Shown here: positions 21,801 through 35,400 of the stretch, piece by piece
How positions within the stretch are numbered: the stretch's first letter is position 1
Layout: every line of letters begins with the position of its first letter
Origin: Enoplosus armatus
Taxonomy: Eukaryota > Chordata > Actinopteri > Centrarchiformes > Enoplosidae
Assembly: GCF_043641665.1 (NCBI RefSeq)
Contig: NC_092193.1
Coordinates: 23,785,883 to 23,849,882, forward strand
Length of the DNA stretch: 64,000 bases
Reading direction: 5' to 3'
Program-made: the position numbers and the translations under genes
The notes under the pieces: generated by a model
Databases searched by the model: none
The model's input: only the letters and a program-made list of their open reading frames with translations
Told to the model about the DNA's origin: nothing

Positions 21801-22614
21801 CAGTCCGCAAACACATATTACTTTTACACGTGTTTTATAAACTTTTAAAGTAAGTTTTTCCATGCCGCTGTCACCTAGTGCTTGCTCATGGTGGGAACTG
21901 ATCTCTAAATAACATAAAGAGTACAGTCTAGACCGGCTCTATATGAAAAGTGCCCTGACATATCTCTAGGTTGTGATTTGGTGCTAAATAAATAACACTG
22001 AATTGAATTGAAGTGAATTGAATTATCCACAATTTTTACATTTGTGGAGTCAAATCCAAAATTCTTCCACACACTTCTTCTCAGATGGTTTGGTGTAGCA
22101 TAACTCACGAGTTTGTGTTATCGAAGAGAACAACCCACAGTGCATTTCACAAGCCCCCCCCCCCTTGTACCTTTTTACAGGTACAAAATAAACTAAAACA
22201 AGCAGTGCTCTTTCGTGGACAACCTATGTCAGGTAGCACTAGTTTTAAATGACCTCAAACATATCTTTGGTGTGGCTGTGCTGCATATGTTACTAATCAC
22301 CTGACATATAAGGCGATAGAGAAGTATCTGTGATCAACTGAAAACGGCAAATAAACTCAAGAATGCCAAAGTATGGGTCGGGCTCTGGGGGTGACTATCT
22401 TGATGCACAGCATAATAGGTTTGTACTTAAAAGGATATCAGGCCGCCCTTACAAGCCTGTCCACAACTCATCCGAAAATATTGAAAGGTAAACATCACAC
22501 AATATTGCTGTAGGAACACAGTGCAATTTAGCTTTTTTTTTCTGAAGTGCATCAATTAGGCCCATTTCTGTCTGCACTTACATGTTTTTAAAGCCTTATT
22601 TGTAGATGAAGACA
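18840..22614 (-). other. Probable kiaa1217 3' UTR and intergenic sequence
   Basis: No coding gene was seen. Reverse-strand AATAAA hexamers lie at 21314-21319, 19805-19810, about 19315-19320 and 18860-18865; any could end the kiaa1217 transcript whose stop is at 22615. The last is followed on the - strand by GT-rich sequence (GTGCTGTGTGG). The 3' end cannot be fixed without transcripts. Confidence 0.4.
21845..22026 (+). mobile_element. L2/Maui-type LINE 3' end remnant
   Basis: GTTTTTCCATGCCGCTGTCA, GCTTGCTCATGGTGGGAACT, GTCTAGACCGGCTCTATATG and a TGAATTGAATTGAAGTGAAT tail identify the same family tail as at 49.6 kb. Confidence 0.88.
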
Positions 22615-23478
22615 TCATGCCGTGTCCTTTGAAGGTGCCGCCGCTGTGCGCAGGGCTCGGCCAGCTTGGCTTCCGGTGCGTTTCTTGCCGCGGCCTGGAG
22701 AGCTGGGATTGGATGCTGACGTTCGGATACTCCTCGCCCCATGACTCACCATGGTGGGGAGGAGGGAGGAGGACGGGGAGGGAGGGGAGGAGGAAGAGGA
22801 GGTGGGGGACAGGGAGGAGGAGGTGGAGGAGGAGGAGGGTGATGATGAAGAGTAGGATGATGAAGAGTAGTAGCTGTATTGGGGGGTGGTGCTGGAGGTG
22901 GAGGTGGAGGCGAGGACGAGGCGGTGCTGGCGTTTGCTGCTGCTGCGAGGCCCGTGGGCCGGGCTGACGTTAGCGTGGGATGGCGACAAGACGTGGCTAG
23001 ATGAGGGGAGCAGACGACTCAGATTCAGAGACGGGATAAAAGACTTGTGAGGAGGAGAGGATGAAGAAAATGAAGGGGAGGACGGGGAGGGGGAGCGAGG
23101 TGGGGAGTCTAACGGAGAAAATGAGGAGAAGTTTTTCACCAAGGAGGAAGAGGAGAGGGGACACATGAAAGCCTGTTGCCTGGAGCGCTGGGTGGAGGAA
23201 GGAGAAGGTGACCGGGAAGGACACTTTGAAGGAGGAGACAGAAGAGAGTGTTTCTCGTAGGAAGAGGTGGAAGAAGCTGAAGGTGAAGAAGCAGAGGAGG
23301 AGGAGGTGGAGGAGGAGAGGTTTTGGAGGCTATCAGTGGTGTCTGAGCAGTGAGGAGTGGAGAGAGCGGCAGATGGGTGTTTCCCAGAGCTATGGCACAA
23401 GGCTGGGATCTTAGAGGCACGCAAAGCAACGACAGAATGGTTACTATCCCCGGCTGCTCTACTGCTTCTGCCGTCAGC
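22615..23478 (-). CDS. kiaa1217: kiaa1217 last coding exon
   Basis: 288 codons including the TGA at 22615-22617. Starts [33 protein letters not shown] (human ASKIPALSPSSGK), continues as a very Ser/Pro-rich tail, and ends [11 protein letters not shown] (human ends STAKETS). The + strand frames here are shadows. Confidence 0.93.
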   Translation of the reverse strand, partial: ADGRSSRAAGDSNHSVVALRASKIPALCHSSGKHPSAALSTPHCSDTTDSLQNLSSSTSSSSASSPSASSTSSYEKHSLLSPPSKCPSRSPSPSSTQRSRQQAFMCPLSSSSLVKNFSSFSPLDSPPRSPSPSSPSFSSSSPPHKSFIPSLNLSRLLPSSSHVLSPSHANVSPAHGPRSSSKRQHRLVLASTSTSSTTPQYSYYSSSSYSSSSPSSSSTSSSLSPTSSSSSPPSPSSSLLPTMVSHGARSIRTSASNPSSPGRGKKRTGSQAGRALRTAAAPSKDTA

Positions 23479-26400
23479 CTGCAAACAGACACCACGGAAT
23501 ACGGCAAGTCAACGGCAACAACACACAGCCCACATGAAAGGAGAAGAACACTCATACATGTTATTTCTATGGCTTGGCCAGCCAATCCCAAGGCTAGAAA
23601 ACGATATACTACTACTCTACTCATCTACTCATCTGCTGTAGTGCGCGGCCACACCACAAAGTGACACTCATCTGCATGTCCTTACCAAATGGATGGTGCC
23701 GAAGCTTGGTGACACACTGACCACAATGCATCGGTCACCCACCTGTTGATGATTTAAGAGAACTTGAAAGGTTGAGTTGTCAGACCTGTCTAAAGGCCAG
23801 AGTCTACAGCTGTTGGCCATCCAAAGCCTGCCGTCATAGAGAGGGCTGAGATGCAGTAATCGTGCAGTGGTGGAGGAAGTATTCAGATACTTTTACTTAG
23901 GTAAAAGTAGCAATACAGTGAACCCTCGCTATAACGCGGTTCACTTTTCACGGTCTCGCTACTTCACGGATTTGCATCGTGCATTGTGTTCTGCATTCTG
24001 ATTGGCTAAACAGTCTCTCCGCTTCTTCTCTACCTGTGCGTCAATAACGTTGCGGTTTAATATGTACACGTAGGTAAAACAGCTTGCCAAATTCTCTTGC
24101 AATTTCAAGTTTCTCTAAAACCCATAATGTCGACAAAACGTTCTGCACCGACAAAGGCACCTGCGGTCGGGCCCAAAAGGCAGAGGAAGATGCTAACTAT
24201 CGTAGAAAAAGTTAAACTTCTGTACATGCTAAAGGAAGGTAAAAGCTATGCGGCTGTAGGTCGGCATTACGGAATTAATGAATCTTCCGTTCGTTCCATA
24301 AAGAAGGAGGAAAATAACATCAGCGGTGCTGATCTCCGCAATTTGAAGCCTTCAGTTCACATTGATGATTAAAATTATTATTTGACAGTACAGTAGTCAT
24401 TTGTAAAAAAAAAAAAACGTTTATACAGTACTTTTATTTGTTAAACAAATGCTTGGGCCTGTAAAAAGGGTTTGTTCTTTGGTTTCAATGTATAATAGAG
24501 TATTTAATTGTATAATAATTGTAAAAAAAATAAAGGTTTCTACTTCACGGATTTAGCCTATCACGGGTTCTTTTTGGAACATAACCCCCGCGAAAAACGA
24601 GGGTTCACTGTACAACGCTTTAAAAATACTTCACTACAAGTAAAAGTCCTGAATTGAAATTGTTACTTGAGTAAAAATGTGCAAGTGTTATTGGAAAAAT
24701 GTACTTCAAGTACTCGATGCAGAAAAATGACCCCTGTGGGAACTTTTATATATCATAATATTGGATTCTTATGAGTGATGTATAACTAGTGATGCATCTT
24801 ACTGTTACAGTTGGTTGAGTTGCATCACATTTTATAAGTTCATCAGATGCTTTGTATGTATCTAAAATGTGTAAAGTAACTTTAGCTGTCAAATGCATGT
24901 AGTGCAGTAAAAAAAAGTACACTATTTCCCTCTGAAATGTAGTGGCATAAAGAGAACACTCAAGAAAAGTACAAATACCACACATTTGTACTTAAGTACA
25001 GTACTGGAGCAAATGTACCTCATTCCATTCCACCACTGTGATTTCAGACAGTCTCTCTTCAAAAGCATTCACAGGTGGCACTGACTTGGTCACGCAAAAA
25101 GTGACAGAAATAGTTGTGTTTAGAATGAAAAGCTCCTGCCTACTATTCGCTGCATAAAGGGCGTGATCATTGCGGAAAGGTACTTACTAGTTAACTTGTT
25201 AGATGCAGTCCCCCTCAATTCCCCCATGGAAAAGGTTTCAGATGCAGTTTGACAATCTGATAAGAACTGTGGCAAGCATACTGATATATGTAACCTATCC
25301 CTAACCCACGTCCTAACTCTAATCCTAATCCTAACCATAACCCTGTCTCAGGACTGGCAGCAAACCATGGCACATTTCTGTTTTGGAGCAGTTTATGCTC
25401 TGGTGGACCAAGGCTATATAAAATTGGATCATGCAAAAAGCTTCCTCCCTTTGGTAGTCTCTGGTTTAGAGCTGCCTCTCAACTATAAACTGAATGCCAG
25501 ATTCCTTAACCTTTCTACTTGCTGTGGTACTCTCAGCTCCACTGATGAATGGCAGCAAGGTCGGCAAATCCACCCCTGAACCAGAGCAGACTCTGGTACC
25601 GCTTCTTCTCAGAAGCCATGCACAAGAGGCAAGGCATTAAGGATTTACTGGTAAACTATGATTAAGTGATTTTGGTCACAGTTCTAAATGCTGATGTAAC
25701 CTGGCACCAAGATGTCTGGCATGAAACGCTCTGCTTACATCAAGAATCATAAAATAAGCTTTAAAGCATTGACACTATATCCACAATAAAGTGGATCTAA
25801 GGTGGATTTGGCACTGAATAAAGCTACAACAATGTGTGGTGCTAACTCAACAGGACTGGCTAGTATTCAAGGTGCTTGAACTGATGACGTTTGATGGGTG
25901 GACGCTCTTCTCTACGAATGCTGCGTAGGTTCATTATGAAGGGGGCTTAATGGGGCTGTGGTAGTCAGGTTATTTAATGCATGTTTTACCTGAACTGTCC
26001 TTGTTGAGGCTCTCATTCAGACACATCTTGTCCAATATGTTCTTTCCACAAAAAGGCGTAAAACTCATCTCCTCCGTTACCCTTGTTGAATATGATTATG
26101 CTGATGTGGAGCTTCCACCTCCACTAGTCCAGTTACTCTCTGATTTGAGTATGATAACTAAGTAGCACAGACAGCCAAAACAGCTACATGGTCCACATGT
26201 ATTTGAAATTACTGTGTATGACTTGAATGTTTTAGCTTTTTGCTGCCATCTGACGGCTGTTATTAGCACTACGTGCTAAAAGTAGCACTAATGCAACCCC
26301 TAATGCTTTCAAAGCCACCAGGTTCATGTTGCATGAAGGAAGCTTTCTATTGAGATTTTGGTTGCTTACATCCTGACTCCCAGGATAAACACCTTGCATG

Positions 26401-29400
26401 GCATTAGGCCATGGGGACATAGTGGATTCTGAAACAGGCTGAGGTGCTGACTCCACATACCAACTGCTGCACAGCGAACAGGTGATTACTTGTTACTTTA
26501 TTAGGAGCAGTTCCCACATAGCAAAAACATCTTGATAAAATGTCTTGTGTGTGTCTAGGTCCAATCATTGTCAACCTCTGTACATCCTCAAAGCTCTAGC
26601 AACTTTACAGTCTTGGCAACACTCAGACTAGTGCTCACGGACCTGACTGTGCCTTTCTTCCAACCCTGCTTGATTGCAGATTAAGCCCACTCTCACTTCT
26701 GTTTACATCCAGAGTGAGTGCAGAAATCGAGTTGCTGCTGCACACGAACATACTGACGTAATGACAAATGCAAATAGTAAGCCCAAATTTTTCTACTTGG
26801 GCAGAATCTCTATATTTGCAAGTATCCTTGGCAGTACTGAGGCTCACAAATCCAGCCCAAGCACTGCTACATGCTCTGTTTGATTCGTACTTTTGCTTTC
26901 CATCACATATAACACAGAAGCACCTCTCTTTTTCTGGATAAATCTAATTCTGAATGCATGTTAATTGATATTTACTATACTGGCCAAAGACATAGTAGTA
27001 ACACACATGACTGGCAAAATTCAGTGTTATTCCTCTTAAATGAATCAGGAGCAGTTTGTCTATGACAGACAATCTTAAAAGACATAAAATACTTTTTTCT
27101 TCTTCTTTCAGAATAACTGATATAATAATGTATGTCAGTAAAGATTTTACATTGTGATTAAACAAATTTCCCTAAGCAGTGGTGCCACCAACCACAACAT
27201 ACATGCAGTGCTCACAGGATGACATACTCTTTTCTTACATAAATGTGAGGGTAATCAATGACGGACATGTCAGCTGGATTATTGATATTTGTTAATGATG
27301 GCTTCTGTGTGTCCTTGTTTGACGAACAAGGAACAAGAGTTTTTGAGAGTTTTTGACACCCAAATGATTTTTCCACAACTCACTGCCAGATGAACAGTTT
27401 CTCACAGTGAACATGCAGATTACATGCAGGTCAAGATCCACTCTCTGAGACTCAAAAGATCAACAGCTAATTGTGGATATGGGGGCATTAATGGGCACTA
27501 TAACAAAATCAGGGTGTGTAACTTGAAAGAAATGTGCCAAGGTGAAGAGGAACTTGAACACAGCCATAAGCAGACAGACAGAACAGATGAAGACCCACAT
27601 CTCCACAAAGTAAGACAGATATGCACCACCACCTCAACACATTTAAAACTCACTGCAAACACAGAAAATTATTCACTCTTTTTCCACGCTCTTGACATTG
27701 CAATTATTGCATGTGACACACTTGATGATAGTCAATAGTCAATCAATGGTATCTAGTGTTCTAGCTACTTACCAATTAGTTAAAATTAAAAACACCTATT
27801 TTTCTAAATTCCTAACAACATTTAGATATAATTTTAGTAGACTAATTGTGTAGTTTAAGCAACTAAATGGGAATTTACTCAAATGTACTCCACACGACTT
27901 ATCCTTGACTGAAGCTACTGCTTGCTACGGGACAAAGACAAGCTAAGTCAATATGATTACCTTTTGTACAGCGAGAGTCTATCTGAATTTGAATATTTAT
28001 ACAGCTTCATGGGAGGCAGTATCCACATGGAGTTTCAGAGGAGGAGTTCTTTTAAAGTGGAAAAGGTATCAATTATTGCTTTTCTGAGAGCAGATTTTCG
28101 TTGAAGTGGTCATTTACATAATGATGCTATCTGTTGACCCCCTGTTAGTTAGCACTAAGTAGTTGAACGTACTGACAACAAAAGGTTAAAGGGTATTTAA
28201 CGTGCTGTCTCATTACAGTAATTCCCCCTCAGTCTATGCTGATTGAGCTGCAAACCTCAGGTTCTCAGAGTTCATTTACCTGGCTGGGCTGCTTCTGGAT
28301 GGCCTGCTGCTGGCTCTTAGCTGTCTTCTCTAGTGAGCCAGAGGAGGACGAGTGGCGAGACCTGGAGTGAGATTGCTGAGTAGAAGAGCTGGAGCTGCTG
28401 CTGGAGGTCTAGCAAGGAGATGCATGAAGAAAAGGTTAGTTAGTACAGACTGGCTGAGACTATGCTATCTTTGAAAAACACGTAGGAGACAAAGTATTTG
28501 TATGGTAGCAGCTCCAACATTAAAAAGCAGTCAAAGCACCAGAATCAAGCAGCAAAGCAAGACCAAAGATCACATCAAACATTGTATTCCAAGTTATTTA
28601 ACCACTGCAGCACATGGAGGGAATGTGTACATTTGAGGAGTCAATGCGGAGTGGGGTATATCAGTCATTATGTCTGGTTAAAATGGGCAAACAGTAAGGT
28701 ATCTTCTAAGATAATTTGATGATGTCAACAACAATGTTAAACAATATCAAACCAACAAGACATGATTGGATGCAAACAAACGTGAATTTGCGCTGGGTGG
28801 TGTGACTTGAGATTTGTTTGTGTGAGTTGAAAATGTTAAAAAAAAATTCCCCTTCATCGCAAGGCACCAATTCATGAATTTACGGAGACAAGAGGAAAGG
28901 AAGAGGGGTCTGGAGGAAGATAACAGAAAGCACGGACGTTCCTGGAAAGCTTTGAGAACAGTCAGAGCTGTCATTCAAACAGAGCAGAGAACAGCTGGCC
29001 CATTGTGGCAAATAAACATTTTTCTTCTTCAGTCCGAACACACGTTTACCTTGTCACAGAGATAACTACAAAATGGAAGCCATTAATGCCAACACATTAA
29101 TCCTTCAGGCTACACTGACAAATGGCCAGTAAAAGTCAGCTTGTCCTTCCTGGTAAGAATTACTACTTACTTTCCTTGTGGACACAAAATGACCACTGGC
29201 TATGAAAGAAAGACTCATAGAAAACAAGAGTCAAACAGTCAGAGTAGAGAGCCCGCCCACAGCCCAGCATCACTGAAGCAAGCAAGCTCCACAAGAAGAA
29301 GAACATCAGACCTGTTTCTTGGTGGAGGTTTTCCCTGTGGCGTGTGAATGTGGTTTGGCCCTCTTACTCTGAGGTGGATTTGGACCCTTGAGGATCTGAG

Positions 29401-32400
29401 AGGCTGGCCTCTTGGACGGGCTTCTCTCCCTTTCCCGTTTGACTTTGCTTTTAAACTGAGCTCTGTCAGTGGAGTTAAAGGAACAGTCAGGGGACTGAGG
29501 AGCTGAAGACACAATGGAGGAGGGGGAAGAAGGGGCAGTTATACTGTCCACACTGATTTCCAACTGTTTAATGGACTCTTCTAGACTGCCAATAGAGTCA
29601 AATGTACTCTTACAGAGCTCCTCTACCCGACAATGTGACTTTGAGTGTCTGGTATCAATGGGAGAGGAGACCTTGATGTCTCTGTCACAGGCATTGCCTT
29701 CACCTAAGTTGAATATTTTGGTACTGTTGATGTCAAACCTCTTGGATTCCTTTGTCTGCTTATTGGTCTCCTTCACTGGCCTGCTGTCTGATGCTATCTC
29801 CTCCTCTTCGTCATAGACAACAACCTCTAGAGTCTTCTTTCCGCTTTTGGCCGTCCCTGTTCGAATGGCCTGGCTTATTGCAGCCAGTTTGTTTTTGGGG
29901 AACTTGAATTTGAATTTCCTTTTTGCCGCTGGTTTACCCTGGCTTTCAGGAATTGAGCCATTATCTGTGGAAGGTCTTTGACGCTGTATATGTAAAGAAT
30001 TCTGACCATTTCCTGAGATGTCTTTGAAGCCTAAGCCCATATTTATTTCAGTGATACCAAGTTTTCTCCCGTCCTGTTTCTCTTCTTCCTGCTTTGTCTC
30101 CTCTTCATCCACAATATTTTCTGGAGAGAGAATCCCATCAAGATCTTCCTCACTTTCAAAGATGGTAGACAGACGCTTGTAGGCTGACTGAATGTCCATA
30201 GGCTCATTCAAGATAACGATAATAGGTTTTTTGTCAAAGTCACCACTGTCCTCGAAACCTTGGTTCTCATGTGCCAGATAGGTGGGTTCACCAATGCTGT
30301 CCCCATCTACAGTCTGTATGTCAGACCTTTTGGCTAGGTCTTCCTCTTTGGACTGTATCCTGACACTGGTTTTGGAGATCCTAAGGCTGATTTTACCACT
30401 CGGAGGTGGTGGAGGAGGAGGTCCCTCATCATTCCAAACATTGGGGTTCAGGCTACATCCTTCTTCTGTGTATTGTGATCGGTCTGAGGATACCTGCACT
30501 GTTGTCTCCTGGTTCTTCTGCTTGCTGCTGTCTCTGTAAGTCAAGTTGGATGAAAGGGGGGAACATTTTAGGATTGAAGTAGAAGCTACACACTCCTGAT
30601 CTGAGCCTAGGGACTTGTCCTCTGGGGGGTTTTCTTTTTGTAAAGTTACAATTACCATCAAATTTGACTTAGCTGGTACCTCTTTGACAAGTCTTTCATT
30701 GGTCTGGGCAGGACTTGTGATGTCAGTTGCTTGGATGTTTTCTTTTTGTAGAGTAACAATTGTTGTAAACTTGACCTTCTTTTCTGCTGTAGTTGGGGAA
30801 CACGCCTGTCCAACAACCTCCCTGTTAATCTGATCAAGAGTGTTCACAGTAAGATAATTTTCTTTTAGTGAAGCTGTAACTGTAAGTGTATCAATCCTCT
30901 CTGCTTTCTTTTGGGTTGGTGTTGGCACCTCCTCATTCTTCTGGACAGTCTGAACATCTTGTAAACCTACAGGTGGGGGTACCTCCACCTTCAATACTGT
31001 TGCACAGTTCAAGGAAGGCACTTGTTTAACTAGCTTATCCTCTGCTTCCATCTTCTTGTCAGGAGTTGTACTGTCTTCTTCACTGCGTTCTTCCAGTCCA
31101 ACTGTTGTTATGAGTTTATGAGGGAGGCCTTCTGTCATTCCCTGTTGAGGAGCTGAGTGGTGGTCAGATGTTAACTCAGAAGGGTTCTGATTGGCCACCT
31201 CGGATGTTGGAGATGTCCTCACCCCTCCTCTCCATTGCTTATTTCCACCTGGCAAATTATTCTTATTTGACAGTTCAGTAGTCACCTATAATTAGAAATG
31301 GCAAGATTAAACACTTCATCATCTTGAAATTAAGGGTTAACGTTCTTTTATGTCCCATTATTAGTCAAAATATACATTGATTGTTTCTCCAGTATTCATA
31401 TACACAACTAGCATCATTCATGATTATCTAGAATACCTGATTAAATCCTAAAGTAAACTAAAAACCTTGAAATGATATGTACTTGATGCACAAAATGAAA
31501 ATACTCTAAATATGCAAACTGTGTTAAATGTATGGTATTCACAAATTAGAGCTTTTATTAGAGCTTCATACAATGGGTTACTTAAAATATTGGGCAATCT
31601 TCAAGAGGCACATGCACCTCCTTACAGTATCTGCACGAAAGACGAACAAATACCTGCACATTGTTGGCTTGTCCTTGATACTTGTTTAGAATTGCTTGAC
31701 AGGGCGTTCAGACCGAAAACAGCCTACATCAAGACAACGCAGGGGGCTGTGTTGTTTCAGGTGAGACAATGAAATACAGCCCAATTTACCTTTATACAGA
31801 TGTGCTCACACTTTCACCTTTACCCTTTACTTCACCAACAGGTTAGAGTCTTATGTCTTATCTAACTGAGCTGATGCATTTATGCTGTAAAACATAAAAA
31901 ATGTCCTCAAAACAACTCTGAACTGTATTAGAAATGTGTCTGCTGAAGACCGCTTCAGAAACATTTCCAGTGGACATTGAAACAGCAACCGTAACCAAGC
32001 CATAACTGAGCCGGAGCAGAGCTGGAACATGATGCAGCAGGATCCTGTGGACATTCAGCTTTACCTCTGGACCCTGTGTTAGAGCCATGCTGTTATTGTC
32101 TGTGCTGAACAAAGGATTGTGTGCCCCAAGCTGAATCTGATTTGTTTACAGTTGAACAGGAAGACATGTTATTGTCTGTGTGTTTGCTTATAAGCATTCT
32201 TGTGTCTTTGTGCCGATGCACGGAAGGCTTATATATGTACTGTATGTATGGGTGGGCGTGTGTTAGTTTGAGGCTGAAATGAAGCATTATATTATAAAGA
32301 ATATGGTCTAAACCTGCTCTATGAAAAGTGCTGTATAAATAAAGTTGAATTGAATTAAATAGTGTGAAGGATCCCAGTTACAAGGAAATGAAAGAAGTAG

Positions 32401-35400
32401 GAAGCCAATGCAGAGTGGAGAGCTGAAGTTTATTAATCCAAAAAGGCAGGTATAGAGTATGTACAGTCCATGTGACCAGATACAGCAAAGACAATACAGA
32501 AGACACTGCCAGGAGGAAAGATGTTGATGACAGTGATAGAAGAAGTTCTCTGCCAACCCATGGCTACTGTGTTTTCCAGGAAGAAACATGGAGGTTAACA
32601 TCAGCTGTAAATGTGATCATCAGCATATTTTGTTAAAGGATAATTCTTATTATTATTACAAATGTGGTCTTATTTTTGTAGTTATGGTCATATGACATGA
32701 CATTGCTGAAAAGACGTAAAACAGTCCACCGAGCTGCCTGCTTCTGGTCTGGCATCACAACATGAAACAGGGGTTTCTCGGTTGAAGATCAATAGATCCA
32801 ATGAGCACTGGGGGGGGACTAATGATAAGCCATTGGTGATTGGTTAGAGAAACTCTAACCCCCTGGAGGCAATGTCAGACAATCCTGTCTGATATCAGGC
32901 AAGTAAGGGCCCACAGGTGGCTCCTGTGTTTGTTTTAATACCTTTATTATTTCTGTTGGTATTATGTGTACATGATGCATATCCCAAAACACATTTGCGT
33001 TTAATCAAATTATCACAAACTAACTAACTACATCAAACAGGGGGCAGGGTAGTGCTCAGTGTTGGTTTCTGAGACGCCCAACAAAAGAGGCTGGGAGAAT
33101 GACATAAAGACCTGGATGACCTGTAATTATCTGATGTTGAACTTGGACAAGACAGAAGTTATTGTTCTTGGCCCTGAACACCTCAGAAACACAGTATCTA
33201 AAGATATTGTTACCCTAGATGGCATTGCCCTGGCCTCCAGAGCCACCGTGAGGAATCTCAGAGTTGTCTTTGATCAGGACATGTCCTTTAACTCCCACGT
33301 AAAACAAACTTCAAGGACTGCCTTCTTTCACCTCTGTAACATTGCAAAAATCAGGAAGATCCTGTCTCAAACAGATGCAGAAAAATTTGTCCATGCATTT
33401 GTCACGTCTAGGCTGGATTATTGCAATTCCTTATTATCAGGCTGTCCCAATAAGTCCCTGAGGACTCTCCAGCTGATCCAGAATGCTGCTGCACGTGTAC
33501 TGACAGGAACCAGGAAAAGAGATCATATTTCTCCTGTGTTAGCTTCGCTGCACTGGCTCCCTGTAAAATCTAGAATAGAGTTTAAAATCCTTCTCCTGAC
33601 TTACAAAGCTCTTACTGGTCAGGCACCATCATACCATGTTATTATCTTAAATAGTACCCTATTACCGCACTAGAGCACTGCGCTCCCAGAATGCAGGGTT
33701 GCTTGTGGTTCCTAGAGTCTCCAAAAGCAGAACAGGAGCCAGAGCCTTCAGCTATCAAGCTCCACTCCTGTGGAATCGGCTCCCAATTTGGGTCCGGGAG
33801 GCAGACACACTCTCTACTTTTAAGAGTAGGCTTAAAACTTTGCTTTTTGATAACGCTTATAGTTAGGGCCGGCTCAGGCCTGCCTGGACCAGCCCCTAGT
33901 TATGCTGCTATAGGCCTAGACTGCTGGGGGACTTCCTATGGTGCACTGAGCTTTCCTCCTCTCCCTCTTCATCTTTACACATTCATCACCGTCCAATGCA
34001 TGTTACTAACTTTATATCTTCCCCGGAGTTTCTTTGTGCTTTGTCGTCTCGCAGGTTCCTGTGGATTGTGGTCTTGGTACGCCTGGGTGCTGCTGCCAAG
34101 GGCCTGCCTGACTCTCATCACTACAGTTATTATGTTTAGTCGTAGTTCTGTTACTATTAAAGCTGTTATTGCTATTATTAATCTCAGCTATTATTACAGA
34201 TGTAACTACTATTATCAGTCATATTTCCATTATTATTATAATTATAGCTGCTATTTCTTCTGCTAGTGCTGCCATACATCTCTGCCTGTCTGTCTGACTG
34301 TCTGTCTATCTGTGTCTCTACGTCTATCTCTCTCTCTGTCTCTTTCTGTCCGTCTGTCTGTCTCTCCCCCTCTCTCTTTCTCCCTCCCTCTCTATGTCTC
34401 TCTCTCTTTCTCCCTCTCTCTCTCTCTCAAACCCAACCGGTCAAAGTAGATGACCGCCCACCTAGAGTCTGGTTCTGCTCGAGGTTTCTGCCTCTTAAAA
34501 GGAAGTTTTTCCTTGCCACTGTCGCCAAAGTGCTTGCTCATGGTGGGAACTGTTGGGTCTCTGTAATAACATTATAAAGAGTCGGTCTAGACCTGCTCTA
34601 TTTGTAAAGTGTCATGAGATGACTTTTGTTGTGATTTGGCGCTATATAAATATAAATAAATAAGTAAATAAATAAATATTATATATATATATATATATAT
34701 TATAACTGATAGAAATTATGGACAAAACTGCAAAAATAAGACACAAGTTGTAATAAACCAGAATTTTCCTTTAAGATGTTTTGGTGAAGAGAAATTAAAG
34801 TTATGAAGCTCACTAGATATGACCTTGGGTTGACATGGTAGTACCACACACACCTTAGCCACATGAGCCACCATTTGTGAATGACAATAATGTATATGTG
34901 ATGAAACACCACCATTTGGTCAAAGTGTTGTAGTTTGAAAACATGTCATGGAAACCAATAAAATAATTATTAGAGAGAGACAGAGCAACAGAGAGGTAAT
35001 TAGTTAGGCCTCAATGATGTTAATCCAGAATGTTTAGCTGTTGTGAGTTAGAAGCAGGAAAATATTCACTGCAAACCACAAGTCAGGTGAGAAGTCAAAG
35101 CAGGTCATTTTATGAAACTCATTTGATTCAGTCATGTTCATTGTAATGTATGGATCATTTATGATTGAGGTAAATTCCATTACAACAGCTCCATCTTGTG
35201 GACAATTTCAATACTTACATATTCTGTAAAAGTGATATTTTGATGGTTAACTACACATGAATGTGAATGATGAATGGAAAAAATCAATGAGTTGTGTACA
35301 CCTCTAATTAAAGAAACAACAGGTTAAGTTTAGTTAGAGCCGGTTAATACTAGAGCAAATTCAGAACTTTGAACTAATTGTGGATTAAAAGGGATCTTTC

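Larger units (their letters stand above)
23865..25038. mobile_element. Teleost DNA element, split by a Tigger insertion
   Basis: Terminal inverted repeats CAGTGGTGGA (23865-23874) and TCCACCACTG (25029-25038) bound an AAGTAAAAGTA/ACTTAAGTAC-rich non-coding body. The form matches a common fish palindromic non-autonomous element, probably hAT-related (inferred). The Tigger element at 23916-24610 interrupts its left part. Confidence 0.75.
23479..28279. other. kiaa1217 intron with nested DNA elements
   Basis: Holds the nested elements at 23865-25038 and a degenerate CCTAAC-type stretch near 25270-25350. From 25.35 to 28.28 kb I recognise no repeat or gene; short open frames there lack support. 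Confidence 0.6.

Noticed and set aside
29514..30833. + strand frames opposite the giant kiaa1217 exon
   Set aside because: Shadows of the - strand coding frame.
33691..34266. 191-codon open frame repeated at 48800-49375
   Set aside because: It is an alternative frame over the end of the L2 RT and its 3' UTR. Its conservation reflects copy similarity, and the true RT frame ([13 protein letters not shown]) overlaps it.
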